From SAR86 cluster bacterium (GTDB lineage Bacteria; Pseudomonadota; Gammaproteobacteria; Pseudomonadales; Pseudohongiellaceae): a stretch of 61,351 bases of DNA. The notes beneath the pieces are model-generated. The model was not told the DNA's origin. It was given only the letters and a program-made list of their open reading frames with translations, and made no database searches. Location of the stretch: NCBI GenBank assembly GCA_002402175.1, contig NVVJ01000101.1:1-61351 (forward strand), read 5' to 3'. Position 1 is the first letter of the stretch, and the number at the start of each line of letters is the position of its first letter. The position numbers were made by a program, and so were the translations under genes. Shown here piece after piece: positions 1 through 7,361 of the stretch.

Positions 1-99
1 TGCGTCGTGCTTACGGGTTGTTTGATCGGTTTGGGATACAGGTTAATGAAGCGGCAGACAGCCAGCCCGTACCCGGCGCTGCCGACCGTTGGATAGTAC
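1..99. repeat. Left copy of the 99-bp terminal overlap
   Basis: These 99 bases are identical to the last 99 bases of the window (61253-61351). The overlap lies inside one open reading frame, so joining the ends restores an intact gene. Exactly 99 bp is what a k-mer assembler leaves on a circular contig, so this is more likely an assembly overlap than a physical terminal repeat. Confidence 0.95.
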
Positions 100-917
100 A
101 CCAGAATTTTGCAACCGCGCCGCACCTCAACCGGCTGCCCGACCGGAGCGTCATCTTGTTAGAACGCATTGATTCATCCCAAGCACGGACGCGCAAGGCT
201 GTCGCGCACCCGGCTGTATTCGCCGCGTGGAAGATCGCGTCGCTGCCGATCGAGCGCACGCGTTGCGGCCACATCCGCGAGCACGTCGCGCTGATGGGCG
301 ATCATGCGGACAATAAGCCGGTCGATGTGTTGAGCACGGCCGACGCGATGAAAGTACGACCGGGGCCCCACTATGGTCATTACCCGCTGATGGCGCGATG
401 GGCCAACATCGAGGTCGACCTGTCGGCCCCACGATCGATCGACGTGTCGTTTGCTGGACGCGTAGGGCCTTATCACCCGGCGGTCGAGCAACACAGGCGA
501 TCGTGCTGCGACGCGTTAGAGGCGATGTGTGGCCGTCTGTCGGTCAAGGTCAGCCCGGACCGAACGATGTGCCGGGCCAGCTATGACAAGATGCTGATGG
601 ATACGCGGGTCGTCGTCAGCCCGTGGGGGAACGGCGAACTGTGTTATCGAGACATCGAGGCCATGCTTGCCGGTTGCGTGCTGGTCAAGCCCATGCCCTA
701 CCGCCTGAACACGCTGGGCGATGTGTTCGAGCCCGGCACGTTCGCGCCGTGTGCGTATGACTGGTCGAACCTTGAGTCGGTAGTCAGCGACGTGGTGGCC
801 CGGTGGGATGAGTGGTTGCCCGAGCGACGCCACAATCACACGCGCATGGCCGCACAGCTTGACCCGGCGAACCTAGCCCGGTGGGTTGGCGAAGAGTTGA
901 AGCGGGGTGCCGCATGA
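3..917 (+). CDS. GT-B-like glycosyltransferase (exostosin/GT1-like C-terminus), continuing from 61198
   Basis: Probable sugar transferase using a nucleotide-sugar donor. The frame is open through base 1; joined across the circular ends it starts at ATG 61198 and encodes 323 residues, so the internal ATG at 18 is not the true start. The C-terminal half carries SPWGNGELCYRDIEAMLAG followed by CVLVKP, the donor-binding signature of exostosin-type and GT1 enzymes, in which the Glu binds the nucleotide. It lies 12 bp after the major capsid gene with no terminator between them and overlaps the methyltransferase downstream (ATGA). Family-level call is fairly secure; donor and acceptor are unknown, with virion glycosylation inferred from position. 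Confidence 0.7.
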   Translation, partial: RRAYGLFDRFGIQVNEAADSQPVPGAADRWIVHQNFATAPHLNRLPDRSVILLERIDSSQARTRKAVAHPAVFAAWKIASLPIERTRCGHIREHVALMGDHADNKPVDVLSTADAMKVRPGPHYGHYPLMARWANIEVDLSAPRSIDVSFAGRVGPYHPAVEQHRRSCCDALEAMCGRLSVKVSPDRTMCRASYDKMLMDTRVVVSPWGNGELCYRDIEAMLAGCVLVKPMPYRLNTLGDVFEPGTFAPCAYDWSNLESVVSDVVARWDEWLPERRHNHTRMAAQLDPANLARWVGEELKRGAA

Positions 918-1558
918 CACACGCCACCAAAATACCGTCGATGCTGCCCGATTCGATTCAGGCGTACATGACAGAGCTTGCCGCCAAGTGGACGGGCCAA
1001 GGCTCGGTCGTCGAGTGCGGCGCATGGCTGGGCGCTACGACCGCCGCGCTGTGCGACGGTCTTGTGAGTGCGGGGTATGACCGAAAGATTCACGTTTACG
1101 ATCGGTGGGAAGCTAACGGGGCCGAGTGTGGCAAGGCCGGTCGTCAGGGTGTGCCGATCGAAGACGGTCAGAACACGTTGGGCGTGCTGATGGAATTGCT
1201 AGGCGATCACGCACGGATGGTATCGCCGCACCGTGGTCGCATCGAGCGGGCGCAGTGGTCGGCCGTCGAACCGATCGAGTTGTTTGTGCTCGACGCCTGC
1301 AAGTATGAGGCGGTGTTCATGCCGACGATCATGACGTTCGCCAAGGCGTGGATACCGGGCGTCACGACAGTCGCGTTTATGGATCACCATTTTTATCAAC
1401 GATACGACGTGGGCTCGGCCGAACACGACCGCTATTCGATTCACGCCCGTTGGCTGGAAGCCCACGCGGAATCATTCAGCGTCGTGCGAGACTTCGCACC
1501 GGATGAGCCGATGATCCTGCGTTACGTCAAGCCGATCGATTGGGGGGTAACGGTATGA
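914..1558 (+). CDS. Class I SAM methyltransferase, TylF/sugar O-methyltransferase-like
   Basis: Predicted 214-residue S-adenosylmethionine-dependent methyltransferase. The SAM-binding glycine motif reads VVECGAWLGATTAAL near residue 32, followed by an acidic beta-strand end (IHVYDRW). FVLDACKYEAVF and AFMDHHFYQRYD in the second half match the layout of TylF/macrocin-type sugar O-methyltransferases. The start at 914 is chosen because its ATG overlaps the upstream stop; the longer frame from 881 would overlap the previous gene by 37 bp. Between glycosyltransferases it most likely methylates a transferred sugar. The family is inferred from motifs; the substrate is unknown. Confidence 0.6.
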   Translation: MTHATKIPSMLPDSIQAYMTELAAKWTGQGSVVECGAWLGATTAALCDGLVSAGYDRKIHVYDRWEANGAECGKAGRQGVPIEDGQNTLGVLMELLGDHARMVSPHRGRIERAQWSAVEPIELFVLDACKYEAVFMPTIMTFAKAWIPGVTTVAFMDHHFYQRYDVGSAEHDRYSIHARWLEAHAESFSVVRDFAPDEPMILRYVKPIDWGVTV

Positions 1559-2367
1559 GCAAGGCTAACGAACTCAACATCGTCTGCACCTATTGGGGCG
1601 CACGCATGAAGCGTTATGCGTCCGTGTTGTCGGCCAGCATCACCGAGCACTGCCCGGCCGCAACACAGCACTTGCGAGACGTGCCCAAGCCAGACTATCA
1701 CCGGGCGTTGCGGCCGGACCTGATGGCCCACGCACGTCAGGCCGAAAGCTGGCGCGATATGGCGATGAGCCTGCCCGACGGCCCGGCCGTGTTTCTCGAC
1801 GCGGACATGATCGTGACCGGCGATCTATCGGATGCGTTCCGTGACAGCCCGGTCACGATGGACGGTGTGGGCCGGGTCAACCCAAACAACCCGATCGGCG
1901 TGACCGCCCGCGCCGCACGCTTCAGGTTCAACGCCGGGGCGCTGTACGCACATCTGAACGGCAAGTCGCGACAGTTCATCAACGACTGGCACAACGACAC
2001 GCAGCACGCACTACACGGCGACACCGACCGGCTTGACCGCATGATCCGCGATTGGGCGTCTGTCGATCAGGCGGCGCTTGCGTCGCTGGCGTTGGGGAAT
2101 AGCGGGGTCGTCGAACTGCCGTGTGCAAAATACAACTCGGTCGATCAGACGTGGAACGACATCAACGACGACACGCGAGTCGTTCACTTAAAGGGCAAGC
2201 TGCGGCAGACGATCGACACGATCGACACCGTCGGCATCCCGGTCAACGAACGCAAGTGTTTGATCGAGCAAAACCTAAAACCGAACGTGCAGCATGTGGT
2301 TGACCACTGGCACGCGTTGGCACGCGGTATCGACGAAAAGAATAACAAGGGGGGTGCGGCCGCGTGA
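1555..2367 (+). CDS. GT-A glycosyltransferase, paralogue 1 of 3
   Basis: A 270-residue predicted nucleotide-diphospho-sugar transferase. VFLDADMIVTGDLSDAF holds the metal-binding DxD motif typical of GT-A (GT8-like) enzymes. Further blocks shared with the next two genes are RFNAGALYAHLNG, VDQAALASLAL, KYNSVDQTWNDI and TRVVHLKGKLRQ. The start at 1555 overlaps the methyltransferase stop (ATGA). Together with genes at 2364 and 3083 it forms a tandem triplication. It has the longest C-terminal tail of the three, rich in Lys/Asn. Substrate is unknown; a capsid or tail protein is an attractive acceptor given its position. Confidence 0.7.
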   Translation: MSKANELNIVCTYWGARMKRYASVLSASITEHCPAATQHLRDVPKPDYHRALRPDLMAHARQAESWRDMAMSLPDGPAVFLDADMIVTGDLSDAFRDSPVTMDGVGRVNPNNPIGVTARAARFRFNAGALYAHLNGKSRQFINDWHNDTQHALHGDTDRLDRMIRDWASVDQAALASLALGNSGVVELPCAKYNSVDQTWNDINDDTRVVHLKGKLRQTIDTIDTVGIPVNERKCLIEQNLKPNVQHVVDHWHALARGIDEKNNKGGAAA

Positions 2368-3086
2368 TGATGTTCGCCCACTACTTCGGCGACAGTCGTT
2401 GGCGTAAGCTGGCCCGCGCGTGGGAATACAGCGCGGGGATCAACTGCCCGTCGGCCGAGATCAGCCTGTTAGAAGAGGCGCAGCCGTCGGGCGAGCCGTG
2501 GCTGTCTCGCGGCTACAAACCCGAAACCGCATGGAACACGATCAAGCTGCGTGCGTGGCGCGATGCGGTCAACGACAACGCGGGCAAGGATATCGTACTG
2601 ATGGACGCCGACACGCTGGTGCTTGGCGACCTCGCCCCGGCGTTCGTTCACGACTTCGATATCGGCTACACGCCGCGCCCCGGCCGACACCCGCTGAACG
2701 GCGGCGTCGTGTTCGTTCGAGGCACCGACGCGGCGATCCAGTTCATAAACGATTGGTACGATCGAAACATGAAGATCATGAACGACGCGGACAACCTTCG
2801 CCGGTTGCTGCGTAAGTACGGCGGGGTTAATCAGGCGTCGCTCGGCCTGCTGTTGAAAGAGTCGTCGGGCGTCCGCTTCCGCAAGTTCGATTGCATCAAG
2901 TGGAATAGCGTCGATGAAACGTGGCAGCACTACGACGGCACGGCGAACGTCGTGCACTACAAGGGCGCGCTGCGCGAGATGCTGTTTATGGACGAATACA
3001 AACAAGACGGTTCGCCGATGGTCCGGCTGGCCAACCTGTGGAAATGTATGTCAGGTGCGGCCGAACCGCAGGCGGTGGCACAATGA
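2364..3086 (+). CDS. GT-A glycosyltransferase, paralogue 2 of 3
   Basis: A 240-residue predicted sugar transferase. The DxD motif lies in IVLMDADTLVLGDLAPAF, then GYTPRPGRHPLNGGVVFVRG, GGVNQASLGLLL, IKWNSVDETW and VVHYKGALRE follow in the same order as in its two neighbours. It shares more with paralogue 3 than with paralogue 1 (DLAPAF, RPGR-PLNGG, GGVNQASL), suggesting 2 and 3 split most recently. ATGA overlaps on both sides imply translational coupling. Confidence 0.7.
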   Translation: MMMFAHYFGDSRWRKLARAWEYSAGINCPSAEISLLEEAQPSGEPWLSRGYKPETAWNTIKLRAWRDAVNDNAGKDIVLMDADTLVLGDLAPAFVHDFDIGYTPRPGRHPLNGGVVFVRGTDAAIQFINDWYDRNMKIMNDADNLRRLLRKYGGVNQASLGLLLKESSGVRFRKFDCIKWNSVDETWQHYDGTANVVHYKGALREMLFMDEYKQDGSPMVRLANLWKCMSGAAEPQAVAQ

Positions 3087-3796
3087 AAATCATCGTTGAA
3101 TACTTCGGTGAAGACTTCAGGCCGTTCGTTGACGTGCTGGCCTATTCCATCGCCCGGCACTGCCCGACGGCCGACACGTTCATCTATGACGACGTGGGCC
3201 CCGACTACAAGTTCGACGGCGTTCAGGCGGGCGTGACGCACAACACCTATAAGCTAGAACGGTGGCGCGATGCGGTAAACGAACACGACGGCGAGCTTGT
3301 GATCCTAGACGCGGACACGATCGTGCTTGGTGACCTAGCCCCGGCGTTCGACCTGTTCGACGGCGACTTGGCCTACACCGTCCGACCCGGCCGCATCCCA
3401 CTAAACGGCGGAGCGCTATACATCCGCAACAGCGAGAGCGTCCGTTCGTTCTTCGACGCGTGGGTCGCGCTCAACCGTTCGATCGCTACCGACTGGCAGC
3501 GGTGTCAGTCTTTGCTTGAAGGGTTCGGCGGCGTGAATCAGGCATCGTTGTGGGAACTGTTGCAAGATCAAAAGTTGATTAAGGCGGACACGCTGCCGTG
3601 TGAGATATGGAACTCGGTCGATCAAACGTGGTGCCGGTTCAGTGACGACGACACGCGGGTCGTGCACGTCAAGGGCAGGCTGCGGCAGCGATGCCTTGCG
3701 GACAAGCTGAAGGGCGACGGCGGTTGTGTGGACTACTTGGCACGCATCTGGAAGACATACGCCGAGCAGGCGGGGGTGAATCATGTCGTCATTTGA
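3083..3796 (+). CDS. GT-A glycosyltransferase, paralogue 3 of 3
   Basis: A 237-residue predicted sugar transferase. LVILDADTIVLGDLAPAF carries the DxD motif; AYTVRPGRIPLNGGALYIR, GFGGVNQASLWELL, WNSVDQTW and TRVVHVKGRLRQR repeat the family blocks. I place the start at ATG 3083, which overlaps the previous stop, rather than at 2921, which would read through the upstream gene in another frame. Its 3' end overlaps the head-tail connector gene by 14 bp, tying the glycan genes to virion assembly genes. Confidence 0.7.
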   Translation: MKIIVEYFGEDFRPFVDVLAYSIARHCPTADTFIYDDVGPDYKFDGVQAGVTHNTYKLERWRDAVNEHDGELVILDADTIVLGDLAPAFDLFDGDLAYTVRPGRIPLNGGALYIRNSESVRSFFDAWVALNRSIATDWQRCQSLLEGFGGVNQASLWELLQDQKLIKADTLPCEIWNSVDQTWCRFSDDDTRVVHVKGRLRQRCLADKLKGDGGCVDYLARIWKTYAEQAGVNHVVI

Positions 3797-4124
3797 CGCC
3801 ATCTTTGACATGTTCGGAACCGACGCGCTGGCGTCCGTTCACGGCGAGGACGTGACGTATTACGACAACGCAAGGCCGAGCGGCGTGCCGCTGGTGGCAC
3901 CAGCGGTTCACCGGGAAAAGATCAACGTGTCGGACGCGGGCAACTCGGCGCACACTCGCACGATCGTCGAGATAAGGAAAACGGATTTACCCGATATCGA
4001 CGCGGCGACAGGGAGGATCAAACTAGCGCGCGGTGACATCTTGGGGGGAGACCCTGACACCGAGTACACAATCGCAGAGATTGACGGCAACGTCGCAGGG
4101 ATGTGGCGCGTCATACTCGCATAA
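3783..4124 (+). CDS. Head-tail attachment protein, lambda gpFII-like
   Basis: A small protein (113 residues) opening FDAIFDMFGTDALASVHGED, which resembles the start of FII-type head-tail attachment proteins, where a short helix precedes a beta-rich core. The C-terminal part (DPDTEYTIAEIDGNVAGMWR) also fits that fold. Its size and its place just before the tail-completion genes agree. It starts inside the last codons of the upstream glycosyltransferase. The assignment rests on layout and weak motif resemblance. Confidence 0.45.
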   Translation: MSSFDAIFDMFGTDALASVHGEDVTYYDNARPSGVPLVAPAVHREKINVSDAGNSAHTRTIVEIRKTDLPDIDAATGRIKLARGDILGGDPDTEYTIAEIDGNVAGMWRVILA

Positions 4125-4142
4125 CTTAGAAAGGTTGCACGG

Positions 4143-4568
4143 ATGCCAGGTCTAAACGTACCGGATTGGATCGTCAAGTTCAGCGTCATGTCGATATTCG
4201 CATTGCAGATATGGCTAGTCCAACAGGTGTATTCGCTCGACAAAAAAGTCGACATGAACATCGCGAACCTTGACGCGCGGATGATTGTGGTAGATACGCT
4301 AGAGCGTCAGGTGCCTAGCAACTCGCGAACGCTGGCGTCGCACACCGAGCAGCTAGCGTCGACCACGGGCCAACTGTTCAAGTATACGAACGAGCAGAAC
4401 GCGACGCGCAGGGAACTGAGATCGGACATAATCGACGCGACGGCCGGACGGTTCACGCTGTCCGATTGGAACCGCGAGCGTAAGAACATAGAGCTGAAAT
4501 TCCAGCTTTATAAATCGCAGGTCGTACAGCTTCAAAACCAATTGGGCAACAGACATCAGGACAGATAA
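4143..4568 (+). CDS. Membrane-anchored coiled-coil protein in the head-tail block
   Basis: Not a family I recognise. The 141-residue product begins with one hydrophobic segment (about residues 11-31, SVMSIFALQIWLVQQVYSL), followed by a mostly helical, heptad-like region to the end. That architecture suits a membrane-tethered coiled coil. It lies between the FII-like and gpZ-like genes, where tail-completion proteins are expected, so a virion or assembly role is possible. Confidence 0.5.
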   Translation: MPGLNVPDWIVKFSVMSIFALQIWLVQQVYSLDKKVDMNIANLDARMIVVDTLERQVPSNSRTLASHTEQLASTTGQLFKYTNEQNATRRELRSDIIDATAGRFTLSDWNRERKNIELKFQLYKSQVVQLQNQLGNRHQDR

Positions 4569-4570
4569 TA

Positions 4571-5176
4571 ATGGCCGATTTTAGTCAAGACATCCGAGTC
4601 GACCTATCAGGGTTAGACGACATAATTAGTCGTCTCGGACGCTTGGCGCGCAAAACACCGGCGATCATCACCAAGTCGCTGCGAGCGGCAACCAAGTCAT
4701 CGCGCAAGCGAATCATCGTGCAAGCGCTGACGATCCTGAACATTAAGAAATCCAGTATCAATAGCCGGGTCAAGATCACAAAGACGCCAACCCGCGCTAG
4801 CCCGTCGTCACGCATCCGAATAAAAGAGTCTGGCGCACCAAACCTAATCAGCTTCAAAGGCACGCGGCAGAACAAGACGGGCGTCAGGGCCAAGCCGCGC
4901 AAGGACGGGCCGGTTGAATTGCACAAGGGGCATTTCATCCAGTTCAGCACGAAGGGCTTAGGCGGCGAGCAAGGCCAAAAGGTCGTGATGTCCCGCAAGT
5001 ATGTGAACGGCAAGCGTGTGGGTCGCAAGACTACCATCGGGACCGTCGGCCCGACACTCATCGGCCGCGTGCTGCTGCGTCAGGAATGGATAAGCAAGGA
5101 ACGCAAGCGATATGCGGACGACATCAACAGCGAGATCGATGGGCGCATCGTCGCCGTACTGAAAGGCGGTAAGTGA
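4571..5176 (+). CDS. Tail completion protein, minor tail protein Z (gpZ)-like
   Basis: A very basic protein of 201 residues. It begins with a helical stretch (ITKSLRAATKSSRKRI) and continues with ISFKGTRQNKTGVRAKP, GHFIQFSTKGLGGEQGQKVVMSRK and TIGTVGPTLIG. This order (helical N-terminus, F-K-G-x-R/GV loop, GHFI strand, R-x-P/G-P end) matches prophage minor tail protein Z. gpZ acts when the tail is completed and joined to the head. The next gene overlaps its stop (TGATG) and looks like the tail terminator, as in lambda where Z and U are neighbours. Confidence 0.6.
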   Translation: MADFSQDIRVDLSGLDDIISRLGRLARKTPAIITKSLRAATKSSRKRIIVQALTILNIKKSSINSRVKITKTPTRASPSSRIRIKESGAPNLISFKGTRQNKTGVRAKPRKDGPVELHKGHFIQFSTKGLGGEQGQKVVMSRKYVNGKRVGRKTTIGTVGPTLIGRVLLRQEWISKERKRYADDINSEIDGRIVAVLKGGK

Positions 5177-5655
5177 TGGCCAAGCCAATCGTCACACAAA
5201 TAACAGATGAGATTGCCACGACGCTAGCGGGCATCACGATAGCCAATGGCTACCAACAGGACGCGACGATCGAGCGTGTGAAGGTCGACGGCAACGACCC
5301 GAAAAACAACATGCTTGTCGTTCACCCGCTGGGCAAGGCCCGCACCAATAACGACACGATCAGCGACGACCCGCCGATCATGGAGTTCGGCCAGCGCATC
5401 GAGTGGATGCAGAACTATGTGATCGAGGGCACGATTCAAGAGGCCAAGGATTCGGGCGTCACGATCGACGAACGTGTCGACACGCTGGTCGCGGACATCG
5501 AGAAGATACTAATGGTCGACATCGGTCGCGGCGGGCTGGCCGAGCGCACGATCTTGGAGACGACAGACAACTTTTTAGTCGACCGGCCGGTTGCGCTGGC
5601 CGTGTTTTTTAGCGTTCATTATTTCACACAGAGAAACGACCCGTACACCCAATAA
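5176..5655 (+). CDS. Tail terminator protein (gpU-like position)
   Basis: Predicted 159-residue tail terminator, which would cap the tail tube and set its junction with the head. The N-terminal helix (IVTQITDEIATTLAGITIA), the central beta strands and the C-terminal strand VALAVFFSVHYFTQR fit this group. The main support is position between the gpZ-like and tail-tube genes. ATG 5176 overlaps the previous TGA; a GTG at 5173 is an alternative three bases upstream. Confidence 0.5.
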   Translation: MAKPIVTQITDEIATTLAGITIANGYQQDATIERVKVDGNDPKNNMLVVHPLGKARTNNDTISDDPPIMEFGQRIEWMQNYVIEGTIQEAKDSGVTIDERVDTLVADIEKILMVDIGRGGLAERTILETTDNFLVDRPVALAVFFSVHYFTQRNDPYTQ

Positions 5656-5669
5656 CGAAAGGAAACGCT

Positions 5670-6485
5670 ATGGGTATTGGTAAAGATAGATATCAAGATT
5701 TTTGGATTGTCGGATCACGAGCGTATCTAATGCGCGACGATGATGCGGCGGGGACGCTGTACGATCTTGGTGTCATCAGCGAGGCGGTACAGCCTACGCT
5801 TGAAGTCAACAAGACCGAACTGCCGGACGGTGACGGTGGTATACAGCGCATCGTCGACGAGTCGGTCACGTCGATCGACGAAACTTGGGAGATCGAAGTC
5901 GCAAACCATTCGCCGTCGAACCTTGCGCACTGGTATCTGTCCAGCCCGGCAGAGGTGTTCGACCAGCCGACGGGCGCGGCGCTCACATCCGTGTCACACA
6001 CGGCGGTGATCGAATCCGGCGGGTTCATCAAGGTGGTGGACAATAGCGGCAACTGGCTATTCAACATCGCCAGCGCGTTGATTGCCACGCACGCTGAGGG
6101 CGTCGATTGGAAGTGGCACGACAATCAGGGGCAGATGCGCGGCATCATCGAAGTCATCGACGGCGGTGGCATCGCTGAAGGCGACACGCTGCTCATCACG
6201 CCCGTGCTGAACACCCTGTCGGGCAAGCGGCTTATCAAGCCACACAGCGCGGGGAACTCGATCAAGGGCAAGATGATGATCGTGTACGGCCGAGGCCAGA
6301 ACGCACAGCAGACGGTGCGCGAGGCCGAAGTCAGCTTGACCCCTTCGGGCGCTACGCTGTCTCCCACCGAGTACAGCAAGCTGAGTTTCACCGCCCGCGT
6401 GCTTTCCGACATCACCGACAGCGCGATGAGCGGACGTATGTTGCAGATCAACGGCGACGTGCCTGAGACTGCGTCGGGTAGTTAA
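5670..6485 (+). CDS. Major tail tube protein
   Basis: A 271-residue beta-rich protein placed between the tail terminator and the tail chaperone, the invariant spot for the tube protein in siphoviruses. It has an AAAGG ribosome site (5659-5663). The residues around 35-60 (EAVQPTLEVNKTELPDGDGG) resemble the strand-loop region where tube proteins mention a control or target value. A strong terminator follows, as expected for a highly made structural protein. Confidence 0.65.
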   Translation: MGIGKDRYQDFWIVGSRAYLMRDDDAAGTLYDLGVISEAVQPTLEVNKTELPDGDGGIQRIVDESVTSIDETWEIEVANHSPSNLAHWYLSSPAEVFDQPTGAALTSVSHTAVIESGGFIKVVDNSGNWLFNIASALIATHAEGVDWKWHDNQGQMRGIIEVIDGGGIAEGDTLLITPVLNTLSGKRLIKPHSAGNSIKGKMMIVYGRGQNAQQTVREAEVSLTPSGATLSPTEYSKLSFTARVLSDITDSAMSGRMLQINGDVPETASGS

Positions 6486-6498
6486 TAAGTCTTTAGAC

Positions 6499-6545
6499 CG
6501 CCGGGCGGGCCGCGAAGCGAGGTGCCGCGTGTCCGCCCGGTTTTT
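6499..6545 (+). terminator. Rho-independent terminator after the tail tube gene
   Basis: CCGGGCGG (6501-6508) pairs perfectly with CCGCCCGG (6533-6540); flanking G-T and G-C pairs extend the stem to about 11 bp, and TTTTT follows at 6541. It lies 14 bp after the tail tube stop. Genes downstream probably depend on read-through or on a promoter I could not identify. Confidence 0.85.
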
Positions 6546-6586
6546 ACACCTCGCACCTGCGCACCCCGCACCGGAGAATTAAGACT

Positions 6587-7141
6587 ATGTCAGGAATACC
6601 AAAAGACACCGCAAAAATGCAAGCGCTCGCAGGTCTAAAACGATACAAAGATGTGCCTGTTGCGGAGGGCGTATCTGTCCGGGTTTACCCGCTAAGGTTT
6701 TCGATTGCGCCAGACTTCATCGGTGTCGTTATCAAGCTGATGCAGAACATGGCCATGATGATCCCCATCATGGAGGTGTTCGAGGATTCGATCGAAGCGG
6801 GCATCGCGCAGTTGAAAGAAAAGGCCGAGGTGCTGACCAATGCGATTCAGTCGATCGACCCGTCGGTTCTGAAGGACGTGCAGGCCGTGTTGAATGAACA
6901 CGTCGATATCGAACTGAATGACCCAAGCGTCACGCACGACATCGTGCCGCCGTTGCTGATCGCCATGATCGAGCAGACGTTTGAAGATGGGAGGTTGAAC
7001 GGCTGGTCCGACGTGGGAAAACAACTGATGGAAATGATGCCGGAGGAAGAGACGGAGGACAAGACGAACGTCACGTCAGCGCCATCGACCAAGAGCTTGG
7101 TCGAAGCAATCCCGGCGGACGTCGCCGCGCCGTCGGACTAG
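6587..7141 (+). CDS. Tail assembly chaperone (gpG-like, zero-frame product)
   Basis: A 184-residue predicted tail assembly chaperone directly upstream of the tape measure gene. It is acidic and helical with long hydrophobic-helix stretches (FIGVVIKLMQNMAMMIP). At codons 144-145 (GGA AAA) lies the slippery heptamer GGGAAAA in exactly the phase needed for a -1 shift. Ribosomes that do not slip stop at 7141; those that slip enter the frame of the next open region and make a 257-residue fusion, the gpG/gpGT arrangement of lambda. Confidence 0.7.
   Translation: MSGIPKDTAKMQALAGLKRYKDVPVAEGVSVRVYPLRFSIAPDFIGVVIKLMQNMAMMIPIMEVFEDSIEAGIAQLKEKAEVLTNAIQSIDPSVLKDVQAVLNEHVDIELNDPSVTHDIVPPLLIAMIEQTFEDGRLNGWSDVGKQLMEMMPEEETEDKTNVTSAPSTKSLVEAIPADVAAPSD
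7015..7021 (+). promoter_or_regulatory. Programmed -1 ribosomal frameshift site GGGAAAA
   Basis: The heptamer reads G GGA AAA in the zero frame set by ATG 6587, so it fits the X XXY YYZ rule; lambda G-T uses GGGAAAG. The -1 frame is open from 6985 to the stop at 7357-7359, so a slip here fuses residues 1-145 to 112 further residues. No stimulatory pseudoknot was worked out. Confidence 0.8.
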
Positions 7142-7359
7142 CAGAGTTGGCGGCCGTCGTGCTGGCATCGGGCCGCACGATCGAATGGCTTGCCTGTGAG
7201 GCGACGCTGCGCGAGGTTGCGGTCACGGCCATGCTGTTGCAGGACGCGAATAAGCAACGCATGAAAGACGTGACGCAGGCGATTCAGATGGGCGTCATAG
7301 GTGCGAACAGCAAAGAGGGCGCGCGGGTCGTCGAAAAGCATCTTGAAAAAGAGGATTAG
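7021..7359 (+). CDS. Tail assembly chaperone extension (gpT-like), reached by -1 frameshift
   Basis: This is the -1 frame part of the chaperone fusion. It is open from 6985, but the first plausible independent start is TTG 7147 with no clear ribosome site, which argues against independent translation. The last 75 residues (LAELAAVVLASGRTIEWLA onward, ending VVEKHLEKED) are helical and better conserved in appearance than the Gly/Arg-rich linker encoded over the gpG tail. In lambda the T part recruits the tape measure protein to the tube protein, and its gene starts two bases downstream here. Confidence 0.7.
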   Translation, partial: TTDGNDAGGRDGGQDERHVSAIDQELGRSNPGGRRRAVGLAELAAVVLASGRTIEWLACEATLREVAVTAMLLQDANKQRMKDVTQAIQMGVIGANSKEGARVVEKHLEKED

Positions 7360-7361
7360 CC

